Of a stretch of 64,000 nt of DNA, positions 32,062 through 42,950 are shown piece after piece. The stretch is from Leptidea sinapis (lineage: Eukaryota > Arthropoda > Insecta > Lepidoptera > Pieridae), in assembly GCF_905404315.1 (NCBI RefSeq), contig NC_066294.1:10689501-10753500 (forward strand), written 5' to 3'. A model generated the notes under the pieces. That model was not told the origin of the DNA, did not search any database, and worked only from the letters and a program-made list of their open reading frames with translations. Both the position numbers and the translations under genes were made by a program. Each line of letters opens with the position of its first letter. Position 1 is the first letter of the stretch.

Positions 32062-32322
32062 AATTCAAATTCAAATATTTTTCTAACAAAATTGGATGTG
32101 ACATCACTTATTGAAAGTCAAAAAATACTACAACCCATTCCAAAATAAATGCCACAGGCCTGAGAAGAATGGGCGCAACAAACTCAGCGGGCTTTTTTTT
32201 CATCAAAAAATATGTTTACAAAGTAATTACAATTAAACCTATTGTTTGATAGCCTGAGGGCGGTCGCTCCATTCCCAATCTTGGAATCATTAAGAAAGTC
32301 ATCTATGTTATAGTAACCTTTC
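32062..32322 (-). repeat. Rep-5 copy
   Basis: Minus-strand counterpart of 25.15-25.41 kb: ATGTGACATCACTTATTGAA, AACCCATTCCAAAATAAATG, GAGAAGAATGGGCGCAA, CATTCCCAATCTTGGAATCA. It abuts the J1 copy that starts at about 32325, suggesting that J1 landed beside or in it. Confidence 0.7.
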
Positions 32323-32324
32323 AC

Positions 32325-33063
32325 CGCTCTTCGAGAACACTTCTCTTAAAGCCGCGCCTAGTATCGGAATACTGGGTCTCGAAATCTCGAGCGATTGCCA
32401 ATTCCGTGGCCATCTGGAGGGCAAAGCCAAATTGGCTTCGAAGAAGCTGGGCGTCATCAATAGAGCACGGCAATACTTCAAGCCGGCCCACATTCTAGCG
32501 CTCTACAAAGCGCAGGTCCGGCCACACATGGAGTATTGCTGTCATCTCTGGTCTGGTGCACCCCAGTATCTGCTCGATCCATTTGACCGCGTGCAACGTA
32601 GAGCAGCTCAAATTGTCGGGGACTCAGTGCTCTGTGAACGGCTGGATCACTTGGCGTTGCGTAGAGACGTCGCTTCATTGTGTGTCTTCTACCGCATTTA
32701 TCACGGGGAGTGTTCCGAAGAGCTGTTTAACCTGATTCCTGCCGCCGAATTTCACCATCGCACGACACGCCACAAGTTAGGATATCATCCCCACCATCTG
32801 GATGTGTGGCGGTCCTCCACAGTGCAGTTTTCAAGAAGCTTTCTCCCTCGTACTACAAAGCTGTGGAATGAGCTACCTTGTGCGGTGTTTCGGGGACGAT
32901 ACGACATGGGTACCTTCAAAAAAAGCGCGTACACCTTCCTTAAAGGCCGGCAACGCTCTTGTGATTCCTCTGGTGTTGCAAGAGAATGTGGGCGGCGGTG
33001 ATCACTTAACACCAGGTGACCCGTACGCTCGTTTGTCCTCCTATTCCATAAAAAAAAAAAAAA
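32325..33063 (+). pseudogene. J1 LINE, 5'-truncated, with intact C-terminal frame
   Basis: The 189-residue frame from ATG 32432 covers the end of ORF2: MASKKLGVINRARQYFKPAH, ALYKAQVRPHMEYCCHLWSG, DPFDRVQRRAAQIVGD, ELFNLIPAAEF, KLWNELPCAVFRGRYDMGTF and a stop after ARECGRR. Upstream to 32325 a related reading (LFENTSLKA, then GILGLEISSDCQF) is frame-disrupted. The A-tract at 33052-33064 marks the 3' end. The reverse transcriptase core lies beyond the truncation point. Confidence 0.88.
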
Positions 33064-33074
33064 ACCGCACAAAC

Positions 33075-33231
33075 GTTTTTTAACAATTCTTTTTAATATC
33101 GTAATACTTTTGTTTTGAACATTTTCTGGGATCTTGTTGCAAAAGCATATATATCGCCCCACAAAAGTCTTACTAACTCGACTTAGTTGAGTAGTAGGCA
33201 TAATAAGTTTATGATTGTTCCTCTTGTTCAT
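33075..33231 (-). pseudogene. Short CR1/Jockey-like LINE C-terminal fragment
   Basis: On the minus strand: LIMPTTQLSRVSKTFVGRYI, then FCNKIPENVQNKSITILKRI, then VKKRLCG. The pattern FxNK-(I/L)P-x-(S/N)(I/V)-x-FK-x-(I/V)KK is shared with the ends of J2 (8.8 kb) and the LINE at 52.3 kb but belongs to a different family. Confidence 0.65.
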
Positions 33232-34209
33232 CTGATTTGAACTCGCTTTAGTTACCGTAGCTCATTTCACACAAAATTCCGTCGTAGCCATTCCGTAGCA
33301 ACTAAATACCTGAATTGAGTGCCTCAGAAAATAATTGACATTTGAGCTTTGGGTTTATCTGTGATTCGGACTTTTTCTTGGCTTTTAAGATAATAATTAC
33401 TCCTGATCTTCATTTAAAAGTTAACTTTTTATTTCAATGGACTCTGTCCCTATCTCCTATGTACTTACATTAATTACAACGTTAATTGTGGTATTATTAT
33501 ATTATATTTTTACTGAATTACTTTATGTATTATGAAAAGGTATAAAATGTTGTCATTCACCGGTCACTTGATTTTGATTTTAAGCACAATTTTTAATTAT
33601 TGAAGTGGATATTTTTTGAATTTACCTAAATTTATGACTATGGAGTTTATATAAATTTTATGAAATCTTGTGAATGGATTATATTCAAATGAATTTCGCA
33701 TTATTTTTCCTAGATTCTAGAACATATTATAATGCCGATATATCACTCTTGAAAGGGCTATTAACTCTCATAAGTGTAAGCACTATGCGTATTATACAAA
33801 CACTCGGGAGAGAGAACGGTTCATCTATCGGTTTTGCCCTTAATGATTAGTATAATATTTTTGCTTGCCTTTTTTTGGTATTCTTTATAAAATGAAAAGA
33901 TTTAAACAAATTAAAAAAATGGCCCGAAGGCTATTATCATAAATGAGGGCGCAAGCCGTAATATGATAAAATTCGCCCCTTCCTTGAATGAGATTTACCA
34001 ACAAAAATTGAATTATTTCGTACCAAACAACTCAATCGAGCTTTGATTTTAATGATGTAAATATGATATACCCTGCTTACTATATACATTATTTTATTTC
34101 ATATAGGTATATTTATGCTATATAGCTGCACAGTATTGATATAAGTGGTAAATTATTTATTGAAGTAGGCGTTACTTTGCGGAAATCCATAATTATACAA
34201 ATGTTTTTT
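33232..34209. other. No gene seen
   Basis: AT-rich. Around 33918-33985 the text GGCCCGAAGGCTATTATCAT and AATATGATAAAATTCGCCCC forms an imperfect inverted repeat, possibly a retroposon tail. Confidence 0.45.
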
Positions 34210-34396
34210 GAGTTTTTTTTAGTGTTAATTCCGCCAATATTTGTCTTTTAACAATTCGACACGTATTTTGCCTCTACATGAGGCATCCTCAGAAGATGTT
34301 GACTCGCCAACCTCTGCACGAGACGAATTGTCTTACACGTGTCTAATTGTTTATTACAACAATTAATATTGGCGAAATTAACACTAAAGAAAACTT
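34210..34396. mobile_element. Foldback MITE (~187 bp)
   Basis: TTTAGTGTTAATTCCGCCAA on the left is inverted as TTGGCGAAATTAACACTAAA on the right, with further pairing through CAATTCGACACGT / ACGTGTCTAATTG. The centre contains a small hairpin (GCCTCTACATGAGGC). Non-coding; the family is not identified. Confidence 0.7.
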
Positions 34397-34784
34397 AAAA
34401 CATTTGGATGGAATATTATTAATTTTTTTGATATATCAAGTATAAAGTAGAATGTCTTCAAATTGTTGGAAATTAAAATACAGTAAATTTTACTATCAAG
34501 GTACCGCTTAAATTTTTGTAGAAATCTTAAGTAATGGTGATTGAGAAGGGAATAGTGAGGTAGATTGGTGATGAACAGATGATGGGTGAATAAAGATTGA
34601 TGCACAAAGGGGATTGACCAAACATGGTTTCGTTTTGTATCAGATTCAACCTGGTGTCAAGAAATTAATAAATATATTTCTTAAGAAAATTCTCTAAAAT
34701 ACGAAGCCATTACTTCACCGTACAAAAATGTTGTTAAGAAAAAAAAGTACTATACATGATTTATTTATTTCCTTTAAAAAAAAT
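34397..34784. other. No gene seen
   Basis: AT-rich; the minus frame at 34384-34605 overlaps the MITE edge and has no domain. Confidence 0.5.
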
Positions 34785-35085
34785 TTATGACATTAAGGGA
34801 CGAGATGAGGTGGACGCTGGAGCTGATGATAATTGATACGCCCTACCCATTACAATGCAGTGCTCAGGATTCTTGAAAAACCCAAAAATTCTGAGCGTCA
34901 CTACAATTGGGCTCGTCACCGTGAGACAATAATATGTTAAGTCTCATTTTCCCAGTAATTTCACTAGCTATAGCGCCCTTCTGACCGAAATACAGTAATG
35001 TTTACACATTACTGCTTCACGGCAAAAATAGTTGTGGTACCCATAATCTAGCCGGCTTCCTGTGCAAAGAAGCCTCCCACTGGTT
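34785..35085 (-). repeat. SINE-A, near full length
   Basis: Minus-strand copy from ACCAGTGGGAGGCTTC at 35085 to GTCCCTTAATGTCATAAA. It lacks a few bases in the ACTGCATTGTAATGG area. Confidence 0.87.
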
Positions 35086-35945
35086 AATTCAATGATTTAA
35101 ATTCAAACAAAATATTGTTACATTTATGGGGCATATTAAAATATTGTGTTTTTTATTATAATAATTAAATAACATTCGAAAATATTAGGTGATCAAGGAG
35201 ATTGTTCTATTCTAATTTTGAGAAGACTCTAGAGTATCTATACTACTACGGCTACGTATCAATCAGTGACAACCGCGCGTGAAGGAACAAAGTTGGAACA
35301 AACTATTATCGGAGGCGACTTCTGTAGCATATTCTTTGACTCGTGTATTAGGTAGATAGCTAAGCTAATGCATAATAATATATTGACGTTTATAAAAAAA
35401 TTTATTAAAAAAAAAACGACGCATAGACAAACTGCTGGAATAAAAGCAATAAATTAGCAAACGCGCGTATTGCATGACGAAAGCATCTCGCAATTAATCC
35501 TTAGCAAGAGATAGCTATGGGTACTTTTATCACTGATCCACAATCAGTGTCATATCCAAGAATGAAACCCGGGGGCTACACAATCGTTTAGCATTACATA
35601 TCTCATTCTGTTATCTGCCACGTGTCTAGTAGATATGAGCTTAATCCATCACCCTACGTACTCTTTGAAGTTCAAAGGGAAACAACATTTTATTGTGTTA
35701 AAGTCTTTCGTGCTGATTGAGTGGACATCGTTTTAATATGCGGAAATATCATATTAAATTATAATCCCTTTTATGACAATGTTTTAAGATATTTTGTGTT
35801 TTATTTTACATTATTCTGTACTTAGGTGTGCTGTCCGTTTTGTATTATTATTAGTATTATTACTCCTATGTTTCAGTTAATAACATATCAATAATATTAC
35901 TGCCACATAAGGTATTCAATCTTTGCTTATTTCGTAAAATGTTTC
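35086..35945. other. No gene seen
   Basis: AT-rich; nothing recognised. Confidence 0.5.
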
Positions 35946-36212
35946 ATTAGAAATAATAAATAAATATAGACAATCTTTTACACAAATTATCTTGCCCCAA
36001 ACTAGGCATAGCCTGTACTATTGTCATAATAGAACAATATATTTAATACAATATACTTACTTAAACATACATAATATATAAATACATATAAACATCCATG
36101 ACTCGAGAAACAAACATTCATATCCATCATAAAAATGTTTGCACCTATTGGGATTCAAACCCGGGAGCTCAGTAGGCAGGGTCACTAAACCCTGGGCTAT
36201 AGGGGTCGTATA
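35946..36212 (-). repeat. SINE-B, near full length
   Basis: Read on the minus strand it has a tRNA-like head with CTCCCGGGTTTGAATCCCAA (B-box) and a tail through TCATGGATGTTTATATGTAT, TATTGTATTAAATATATTG and TTTGGGGCAAGATAATTTG. This is the copy that links the head at 5.6 kb with the tails at 3.3 and 29.0 kb. Confidence 0.8.
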
Positions 36213-36433
36213 AAACAATGTCAATATCTGACATGCTTCTCGATTTGTCACAACATAATATTAAGTTGGATGGCTTGAAAGGATAGACGACACTAATTAT
36301 TATGAACATTAAAGTTCATACAGAAACTCGTAAAATCAGACTAGACAAAGAGCTAATGAAAATGTATACCATTAAAGCAATGAATTACTAACAAGTACTT
36401 GAAAAACTTAAAACTTCGTATCATTTATTTATC

Positions 36434-36678
36434 ATGAAGCAGTATCGTGTAAGAATTACTGTGTTTCGGTATGAAGGGCGCCGTAGCTAGTGAAATTACT
36501 GGGCAAATGAGACTTAACATCTTAATATGTCTTAAGGTGACGAGGGCAGTTGTAGTGCCGCTCAGAATTTTTGAGTTTTTCAATAATCCTGAGCAGCAGA
36601 ACATTGTAATGGACAGGGCGTATCAATTACCATCAGCTAAACGTCCTCCTCGTCTCGTCCTTTATTTTCATAAAAAAA
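36434..36678 (+). repeat. SINE-A, 5'-truncated
   Basis: Starts at TGAAGCAGTATCGTG and ends CCTTTATTTTCATAAAAAAA. The ~45 bp after the tail match those after the SINE-A at 21.9 kb. Confidence 0.85.
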
Positions 36679-36722
36679 GGACAGTACTTTCTGCCACAAC
36701 AACTCTTCCTGCAGAATATAAG

Positions 36723-36858
36723 TGACTTAACATCTTATGTCTGAAGGTGACGCGCGCAGTTGTAGTGCCGCTCAGAATTTTTGGGGATTTTCAACAATCC
36801 TGAGCGGCATTGCATTGCAACGTCTTGCTCACCTCGTCCCTTATTTTCATAAAAAAAG
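36723..36858 (+). repeat. SINE-A, second partial copy
   Basis: Starts within the family at GACTTAACATCTTATGTCTG and ends CCTTATTTTCATAAAAAAAG, 45 bp downstream of the previous copy and in the same orientation. It lacks the GTATCAATTACC part. Confidence 0.8.
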
Positions 36859-37281
36859 TACTTGGAAAACTTACAACTACAAGACCCTAATAGAAAATTT
36901 GCAACTCTTTAAAATTTGAAACCTTTGAAGAAATTTGTTTCATTTTCTGAGTAAAACGTTAATTATGAAAAGCGCAGAGATAAGATAACGTCATTACGGG
37001 AGGTTCATATACGAATTACATTTATTTGATTGTATGTCGAGGGTGGCTCAGCTTAGGGTGTCGCGTGTACCTTCAACTGTCTCATGTCCATCTATTAGGG
37101 TATATTATAGTTAATATTTAACGTAACAGGCATTCGAATACTTATATCATTGTATAATCAATATAAATACAAAATTAAAAATATATTTGTTAAATCAAAA
37201 TGACTGATTTTATGTAGGCGTATCATCAATGATTAAGAAAGACATTTATAATATAAAAATTACTATTTTTATTTCACAATG
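36859..37281. other. No gene seen
   Basis: AT-rich; nothing recognised. Confidence 0.5.
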
Positions 37282-37553
37282 TTTTTTTATGTAAATGAAT
37301 AACGGGCGATGTTCAGCTGATAGTAATTGATACGCCCTGTCTATTACAATGCAGACTCGTTCAGAATTCTTGAAAGACCCAAAAATTCTGAGCAGCATTA
37401 CAACTGACTCATTTTCCCAGTAATTTCATAAGCTACGGCGCTCTTCATACCGAAACACAGTTATGCTTACACATTACTGCTTCACGGCAGAAATACGCGC
37501 CATTGCCACCCATAATCTTGCCGGCATCCTGTGCAAAGGAGCCTCCCACTGGT
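37282..37553 (-). repeat. SINE-A, near full length
   Basis: Minus-strand copy from ACCAGTGGGAGGCTCC to a diverged 3' end (ATTCATTTACATAAAAAAAC), with an internal deletion between GTCAGTTGTAATGC and the AAATTACTGGG block. Confidence 0.85.
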
Positions 37554-38260
37554 GAATATAAATGAAAGCCTTGTAACTGTGAGCAAACTCCCATTGAAAA
37601 AAAAAAACAGTTTACAACAACGTTAATTTATATGTGCAAAGTCGCAAGCTGGGCTTGTTATATATTAATTTATATTTTTTACGAGCAAACACTTTTTAAG
37701 GTCAATTTTAGCAACGTTAAATTCTGAAAATTTTATTTGTAAAAATAGGGTTATTGTTATTTTTTCATCAAGCATTGACACTAGATTTGTATAACATGGT
37801 ATTTATGTACAATGATGACGCCGGATTATGTTAATATAGAATCAAAATATTTATCAAAAAAATAAATGTTTCTTATCCAGTCGAGATATTCATAGCTCAG
37901 CTTTATGAAGAAAAGTTGTCTCCATTGTAAAAACGAAAACGTGTTAGATCCATGGCATCTTTCTACAAATAAAAAGGCAAATCTTTTATAGGTCTCAAAA
38001 GACTAACCGATGTAATATACTTTCTCCGAAGCAAATTTCTCCAAACAATAGCTGGGACGTTTCGGTCGAGCCATAGCGGGCTGGCATAGTCCCTGACTAC
38101 TAATGTTGCTTCCAAGATGTCTTGAGACATTTATATCTTCCAACTCGACTACGTAACGAGCGTAAAGTTGAATGTACACCGAGCTCAATATTTAAGACAA
38201 AAGTTATGAAAAAAAATATTATGAACTAAAAAAGACAATTCTGAAAACGTTGGAGATAAC
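37554..38260. other. No gene seen
   Basis: AT-rich with a less AT-rich patch at 38010-38180. The 61-residue minus frame there has no recognised domain. Confidence 0.45.
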
Positions 38261-38421
38261 AGGTGTTCATTTGATGTTTAGTGATACAACCTATGCATGT
38301 CATTGCAGTGCCGCTAAGGAATTTTTAAAATACAAATTCCGAGCGGCATCATGATCTCGCTTGTCACCTTGAGACATAAGATGTCCTAATGAGCCCCGAG
38401 CTATGGCGAAACTAAAACACT
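38261..38421 (-). repeat. SINE-A fragment, diverged
   Basis: Contains CATTGCAGTGCCGCT, CCGAGCGGCATC and CACCTTGAGACATAAGATGT of the family with many substitutions; one of the oldest copies here. Confidence 0.7.
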
Positions 38422-39187
38422 AATCGAAATTATTCCTTTTGTTAACTTTTTTTTAGTTTGTAAAGTTAAAAATTTTGTTTTAGTGTTAGTGCACTTAGAT
38501 TATAATGGAGCTGACATGTATATGCATATAAAAGCCCCCAAATAAATAAAGAAAAAAAAATAGAAATTACACACTAGGTACTCCTATGATTTTGTGAACG
38601 AATATAGAACATAATTTATGAAAGATCGTTGATGTTATTATTCTACTTTAGAACTTTCAAATTATTGAAACAGGCTTGAATCTTTTCAATTTCCCTTATT
38701 AACATAATTTTTGGAATATAGCTAAATCAAAAATTTTACCTTTAAAATAAAACGAATTCCTTAAATTAATTTAAATAATTTAGTCTGTGGTCTCCCGTTG
38801 TACCTCCTACTTTGAAATCGTATCAGTCTGTGGCCCCGGGCTGGCAAGAATAACTGAACGTCACCACGTGACCAGAATCCAGAACAAGATTGAAAGAGAA
38901 TAGTTTTCCAGCAGTGCTCGATAATTTTCACAGCATTTGTAGAATTTGCAGCACGTTGAAAGCAGTTTGTAGTCGAGTCGTAATCGGGAAGTTATGACTT
39001 TAATGTTTCTCTTAGTTATAAACACTTACAAGTGTTTCATACTTAGTGTTTTGTTTTTTTTGCATCTAAATGGACAGTACGTACCAATTACCATCATAAA
39101 AACACGAATTTTTTGTGTGTCTTCAACGTCGTCAAGAAACTAGGATAATTGATGGTAGATAATCAAAACCGCACCTAATTCATCATC
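38422..39187. other. No gene seen; unexplained less AT-rich patch
   Basis: 38780-39000 is less AT-rich (GTCTGTGGTCTCCCGTTG, CACCACGTGACC) and matches no repeat in the window. No frame supports a gene. Confidence 0.4.
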
Positions 39188-40690
39188 TTTTTTTTTATGG
39201 AACAGGAGGACAAACGAGCGTCACCTGATGTTAAATGACCACCGCCACCCACATTCTCTTGCAACACAAGAGCGTTGCCGGCCCTTAAGGAAGGTGTACG
39301 CGCTTTTTTTGAAGGTACCCATGTCGTATCGTCCCGGAAACACCGCACAAGGAAGCTCATTCCACAGCTTTGTAGTACGTGGAAGAAAGCTCCTTGAAAA
39401 CCGCACTGTGGAGGTCCAGATGGTGGGGATGATATCCTAATTTGTGGCATGTCGAGCGAAGGTGGAATTCAGCGGCAGAAATCAGGTTGACCAGCTCTTC
39501 GGAACACTCCCCGTAATAAATGCGGTAGAAGACACACAATGAAGTGACGTGACTACGCAACGCCAAGTGATCCAGCCGTTCACAGAGCACTGGGTCCCCG
39601 ACAATTCGAGCTGCTCTGCGTTGCAAGCGGTCAAATGGATCGAGCTGATACTGGGGTGCACCAGACCAGAGATGACAGCAATTTTCCAAGTGTGCCCGGA
39701 CCTGCGCTTTGTAGAGCGCTAGAATATGGGCCGGCCTGAAGTATTGCCGTGCTTTATTGATGACGCCCAGCTTCTTCGAAGCCAATTTGGCTTTGCCATC
39801 CAGATCGCCACGGAATTGGTGGCAATCGCTCGAGATTTCGAGACCCAGTATTCTGATACTAGGCGAGGCTTTAAGGGAAGTGTTATCGAAGAGCGGTGAT
39901 ACGACAATTTTTTTTTAGTGGTAAACGCGCAAACTTGATTCTTCCGGGGGTTAAATTGGACAAGGTTCAAATTACCCCATTCTGCAACCTTCTCGAGAGA
40001 GGACTCGATAGAAGACACAAGTTTCTCGCGGCACTGGTCGACGTTTTCCCGAGAGAGACCTGCATGGCCCGTGTATACGGCATCACCAGTGCTGTCGTCT
40101 GCATAGCAATGCATGTTGGCGGTGTCCAACATATCATTGATATGCAGAAGAAACAGCGTGGGAGATAGCACACAGCCTTGGGGCACTCCAGCGTTCACGG
40201 GCTTGGGATTCGAGCAAAAACCGTTGACAACGACTTGTATGCTGCACCCAGTGAGGAAGCTGGAGGTCCACTTGCATAAGCTCTCGGGAAGCCCAAATGA
40301 TGGAAATTTTGAGAGGAGTGCCTTGTGCCATACACGATCAATGGCCTTCGCTATATCCAGGCTAACTGCCAGGACTTCCCCCTTGCTTTCAATAGCCGCC
40401 ACCCATCTATGTGTTAGGTATACCAGAAGATCACCTGCCAACCGACCGTCGGTCGGTGATCAACTGGTGACCCTCTAGGTATACCAGAAGTTGGCGGCTA
40501 ATTATGCTCTCCATAGCAGGGAGGTTATAGCAATAGGCCTGTAGTTTGCCGGATCCGAACTGTCTCCTTTTTTTTGGATCTTGGACAAGGGCTGACTTCC
40601 ATGAGTCAGGGACTACGCCTTTGGAATAAGAGTGCCGGAATAAACGCGTTAGCACCGGCGTCAACTCAGGGGCACACGTTCTAAGCACGA
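39188..40690 (-). pseudogene. J1 LINE with reverse transcriptase core (5'-truncated, disrupted)
   Basis: The longest J1 copy. On the minus strand from about 40690 are an N-terminal RT part (LFRHSYSKGVVPDSWKSALV, with the usual finger motifs damaged), then a 240-residue frame with AVSLDIAKAIDRVW (motif A), NAGVPQGCVLSPTLFLLHIN (motif B) and CYADDS (motif C, the YADD active site). A frameshift at the lysine run after AFTTKKK leads to MASKKLGVINKARQYFRPAH and ELVNLISAAEF. The C-terminal WRSSTV part is frameshifted, and the 3' UTR ends in a T-run at 39188 (A-tract of the element). A deletion near 40440 removes the YGFRHGRS-type segment. The apurinic endonuclease domain is missing. It would copy its own RNA if intact; it is not. 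Confidence 0.9.
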
Positions 40691-40824
40691 TTATTATATC
40701 TGCAGCGTCGATTATTATTCGAATACTTGATTCGTCAAACCTTCGGTATTTATTATAAGCAATGTTTATATTGGATGATTGTAAAGAAAGTCAAGCCCCT
40801 GATCATGACAACCTAAGCAAATCG

Positions 40825-40915
40825 TAGAATAGGAGGACAAACGAGCGTATGGGCCCACATTCTCTTGCAACACCAGAGGAATCCACAGAAGCGTTTCCGG
40901 GCTCTAAAGAAGGTG
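40825..40915 (-). repeat. J1 3'-end fragment behind the larger copy
   Basis: GAATAGGAGGACAAACGAGC, ATTCTCTTGCAACACCAGAG and AAGAAGGTGTA are the J1 3' UTR and terminal codons, in the same orientation as the 39.2-40.7 kb copy and 135 bp upstream of it. A deletion removes GTCACCTGG and its surroundings. Confidence 0.8.
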
Positions 40916-42047
40916 TAGACTTTTATGGTATGATAAAACTTTGAATCTGCTGTTACTATAATATGATATGACACACATAATATATCCTCACTTGTATATG
41001 TTACAGGTAATGCTAAAAGATTAAGGTTCAATTTCAGGTGTCATTGTACGAGCATAACTTTTCTAGTTACAAAAATATTTCCTGCGGGCCTACCATGAAC
41101 TCTTATTGCGATTTAAATGACAACCTAAAATTGACTGCTTTGCGTACGTATTTCGTACCACGGCGTGATGAGAGCTATTTAATTTAGGTTGACGTCAAAT
41201 CAACTGATTATATCGCAATGATGTCAATTGAATGTCAAAAAGGATGTCAATTGAATCGCAAACTGATGTAGTTCGTTTATTCATTCGTACCATGAGGTAA
41301 TATTTCAACCTAAACTGGATAGCTTATGTGTCAAAGTGAGCGATTCGAAAAAAGTTGCTACTTCCTTAGAGGAAAGTGAATCGTGTTGTTAATAACTTTT
41401 AAAAATTAGTGAAAACATACAGAAAAGGAAAATTTTATTGATGAAAGATGAGATGAGAATACTTTATTCGACTTTTTTGTAAAAAATAATACTGAAAATA
41501 AATACCGAAAATTAAAATACTAAGGACGAGGCAGTAAGAGCCCGGGTTATAGCCTGTTCGCAAGAACGAATTAAAAAAAATGTACTTTGTGCTCCTGTCA
41601 AATCAAAAATCAATGGAGGTGCGTTCAAAACTCGTTATTTTTACGAAAACACCTAAGCAAACATTTAATTTGTAATTCAAGGAACTGTATTTATTTATAT
41701 TACTACTATTTAATAAGTACAAAACAGGGCTTAATGGTTTATAATTTGACACTATTAACCGCAATTTTAAAATGTATTTTTAGTACTCTCTATGCAAAAA
41801 AACCGCTAAAATCATATTATTTTAGATTTCGAAACGCAACGCATGTGGTTCGAGTAAGAGAGACAAACTTATGCAACGACTGTAGAGCGTCATTAGAAAT
41901 ATGAATTCAATACATATTTATATTAAAAAATTGAGAATTATATATATTTTCAAAATGAAACTCATAGTTTTAGTATCTGTATGTCACGTAACCGAAAACA
42001 CCGACAGCCATTTTGTGACGTCACTATAGCAGAAACATTTTGATTTA
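40916..42047. other. No gene seen
   Basis: AT-rich. At 41160-41260 GATGTCAATTGAATGTC and GGATGTCAATTGAATCGCA are short direct repeats. The 105-residue frame at 41587-41904 shows no domain. Confidence 0.45.
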
Positions 42048-42258
42048 CGGCCGTTTTCAATAACCTATCTATCCTTAGCTTAACTTACTAGAGGTAAGAC
42101 AAGTCTGCCCTTTTACACTTACTTACATTTCAATAACCTGCCGGCATAAAACGTTGAACTTTAACTATATTGGACATAACTATGGATAGATAAGATCTTA
42201 TCATTAAACGGTGACAGCAATGTATCCGCAACTAGAGATAAGTTATTGAAAACGGCCG
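42048..42258. mobile_element. Harbinger-type MITE with TTA duplication
   Basis: Terminal inverted repeats CGGCCGTTTTCAATAAC (17 bp, perfect) bound a 211-bp unit. TTA stands immediately outside on both sides (42045-42047 and 42259-42261), the 3-bp duplication typical of PIF/Harbinger elements. Subterminal CTATCTATCC / GGATAGATAAG is also inverted. No coding capacity. Confidence 0.85.
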
Positions 42259-42950
42259 TTAAGCAACACACCAACGATACGGACTCTGAAAAGTCATTTT
42301 GTTTTTATAAAAATCAATAAGGATTGCACATTTGACGTTTTTTGTTTATGTTATAATGTCGTAACGATCATGGCGCGATTATTTCTCATTTAAATTTAAA
42401 ACAATTTTTCTTAGCGTAAGTGGAATTTCTTGAAGACAAAAATATCAGTTGGTATTGGAATCTTTACGATCATTTTAGAATATATATTAGAAAATTTAAG
42501 AATAGCCTATTATGAAAATATTATACCATTTTGATTTTTTCCGAGGAATAAGGTTATTCCTTAAAAGTTGGTGGTATAAGAGTTACTCCCGTATAACTTT
42601 GTTATTCTCAGGATAAGTAGTTGGTGTATTGAATGGTTATCTGAGAGTAAATACCAGCAATGTCGTACGAATAAAACTTGTGAAAAAACGAAAATTTGTG
42701 AAATTAATAAAAAAAACTACGTTTAAAAAAACGGACTTCATAAACTCAAAAGTGTAAAATAACTTAATAGAGATTTAATTTAATACACCTCTGATCTAAA
42801 TCTTATACCTTTAATATTAATAAAATACTATATTTGGATGTGCTACCTATTGATAGGTTTGAAGTCGGTGCTTGCTCGCTTGAGTTGTTTGGTTCTAGAC
42901 GAAGTTATCCCGCTCAACATTTGGCTTAACCTTAGCCTAACACCCACATA
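42259..42950. other. No gene seen
   Basis: AT-rich flank between two DNA transposons; the last two bases are the TA target of the mariner. Confidence 0.5.

Noticed and set aside
32785..33231. 148-residue minus frame treated as one protein
   Set aside because: It joins a real short LINE fragment (33075-33231) to the antisense of the J1 copy; only the first part is meaningful.
34384..34605. 73-residue minus-strand frame
   Set aside because: Overlaps the edge of a foldback MITE and has only low-complexity His/Leu/Tyr composition.
40113..40478. 121-residue plus-strand frame over the J1 element
   Set aside because: Antisense shadow of the J1 reverse transcriptase, as are the plus frames at 39896-40168 and 49049-49405.
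41587..41904. 105-residue plus-strand frame
   Set aside because: No domain, AT-driven composition, no splice or promoter support.
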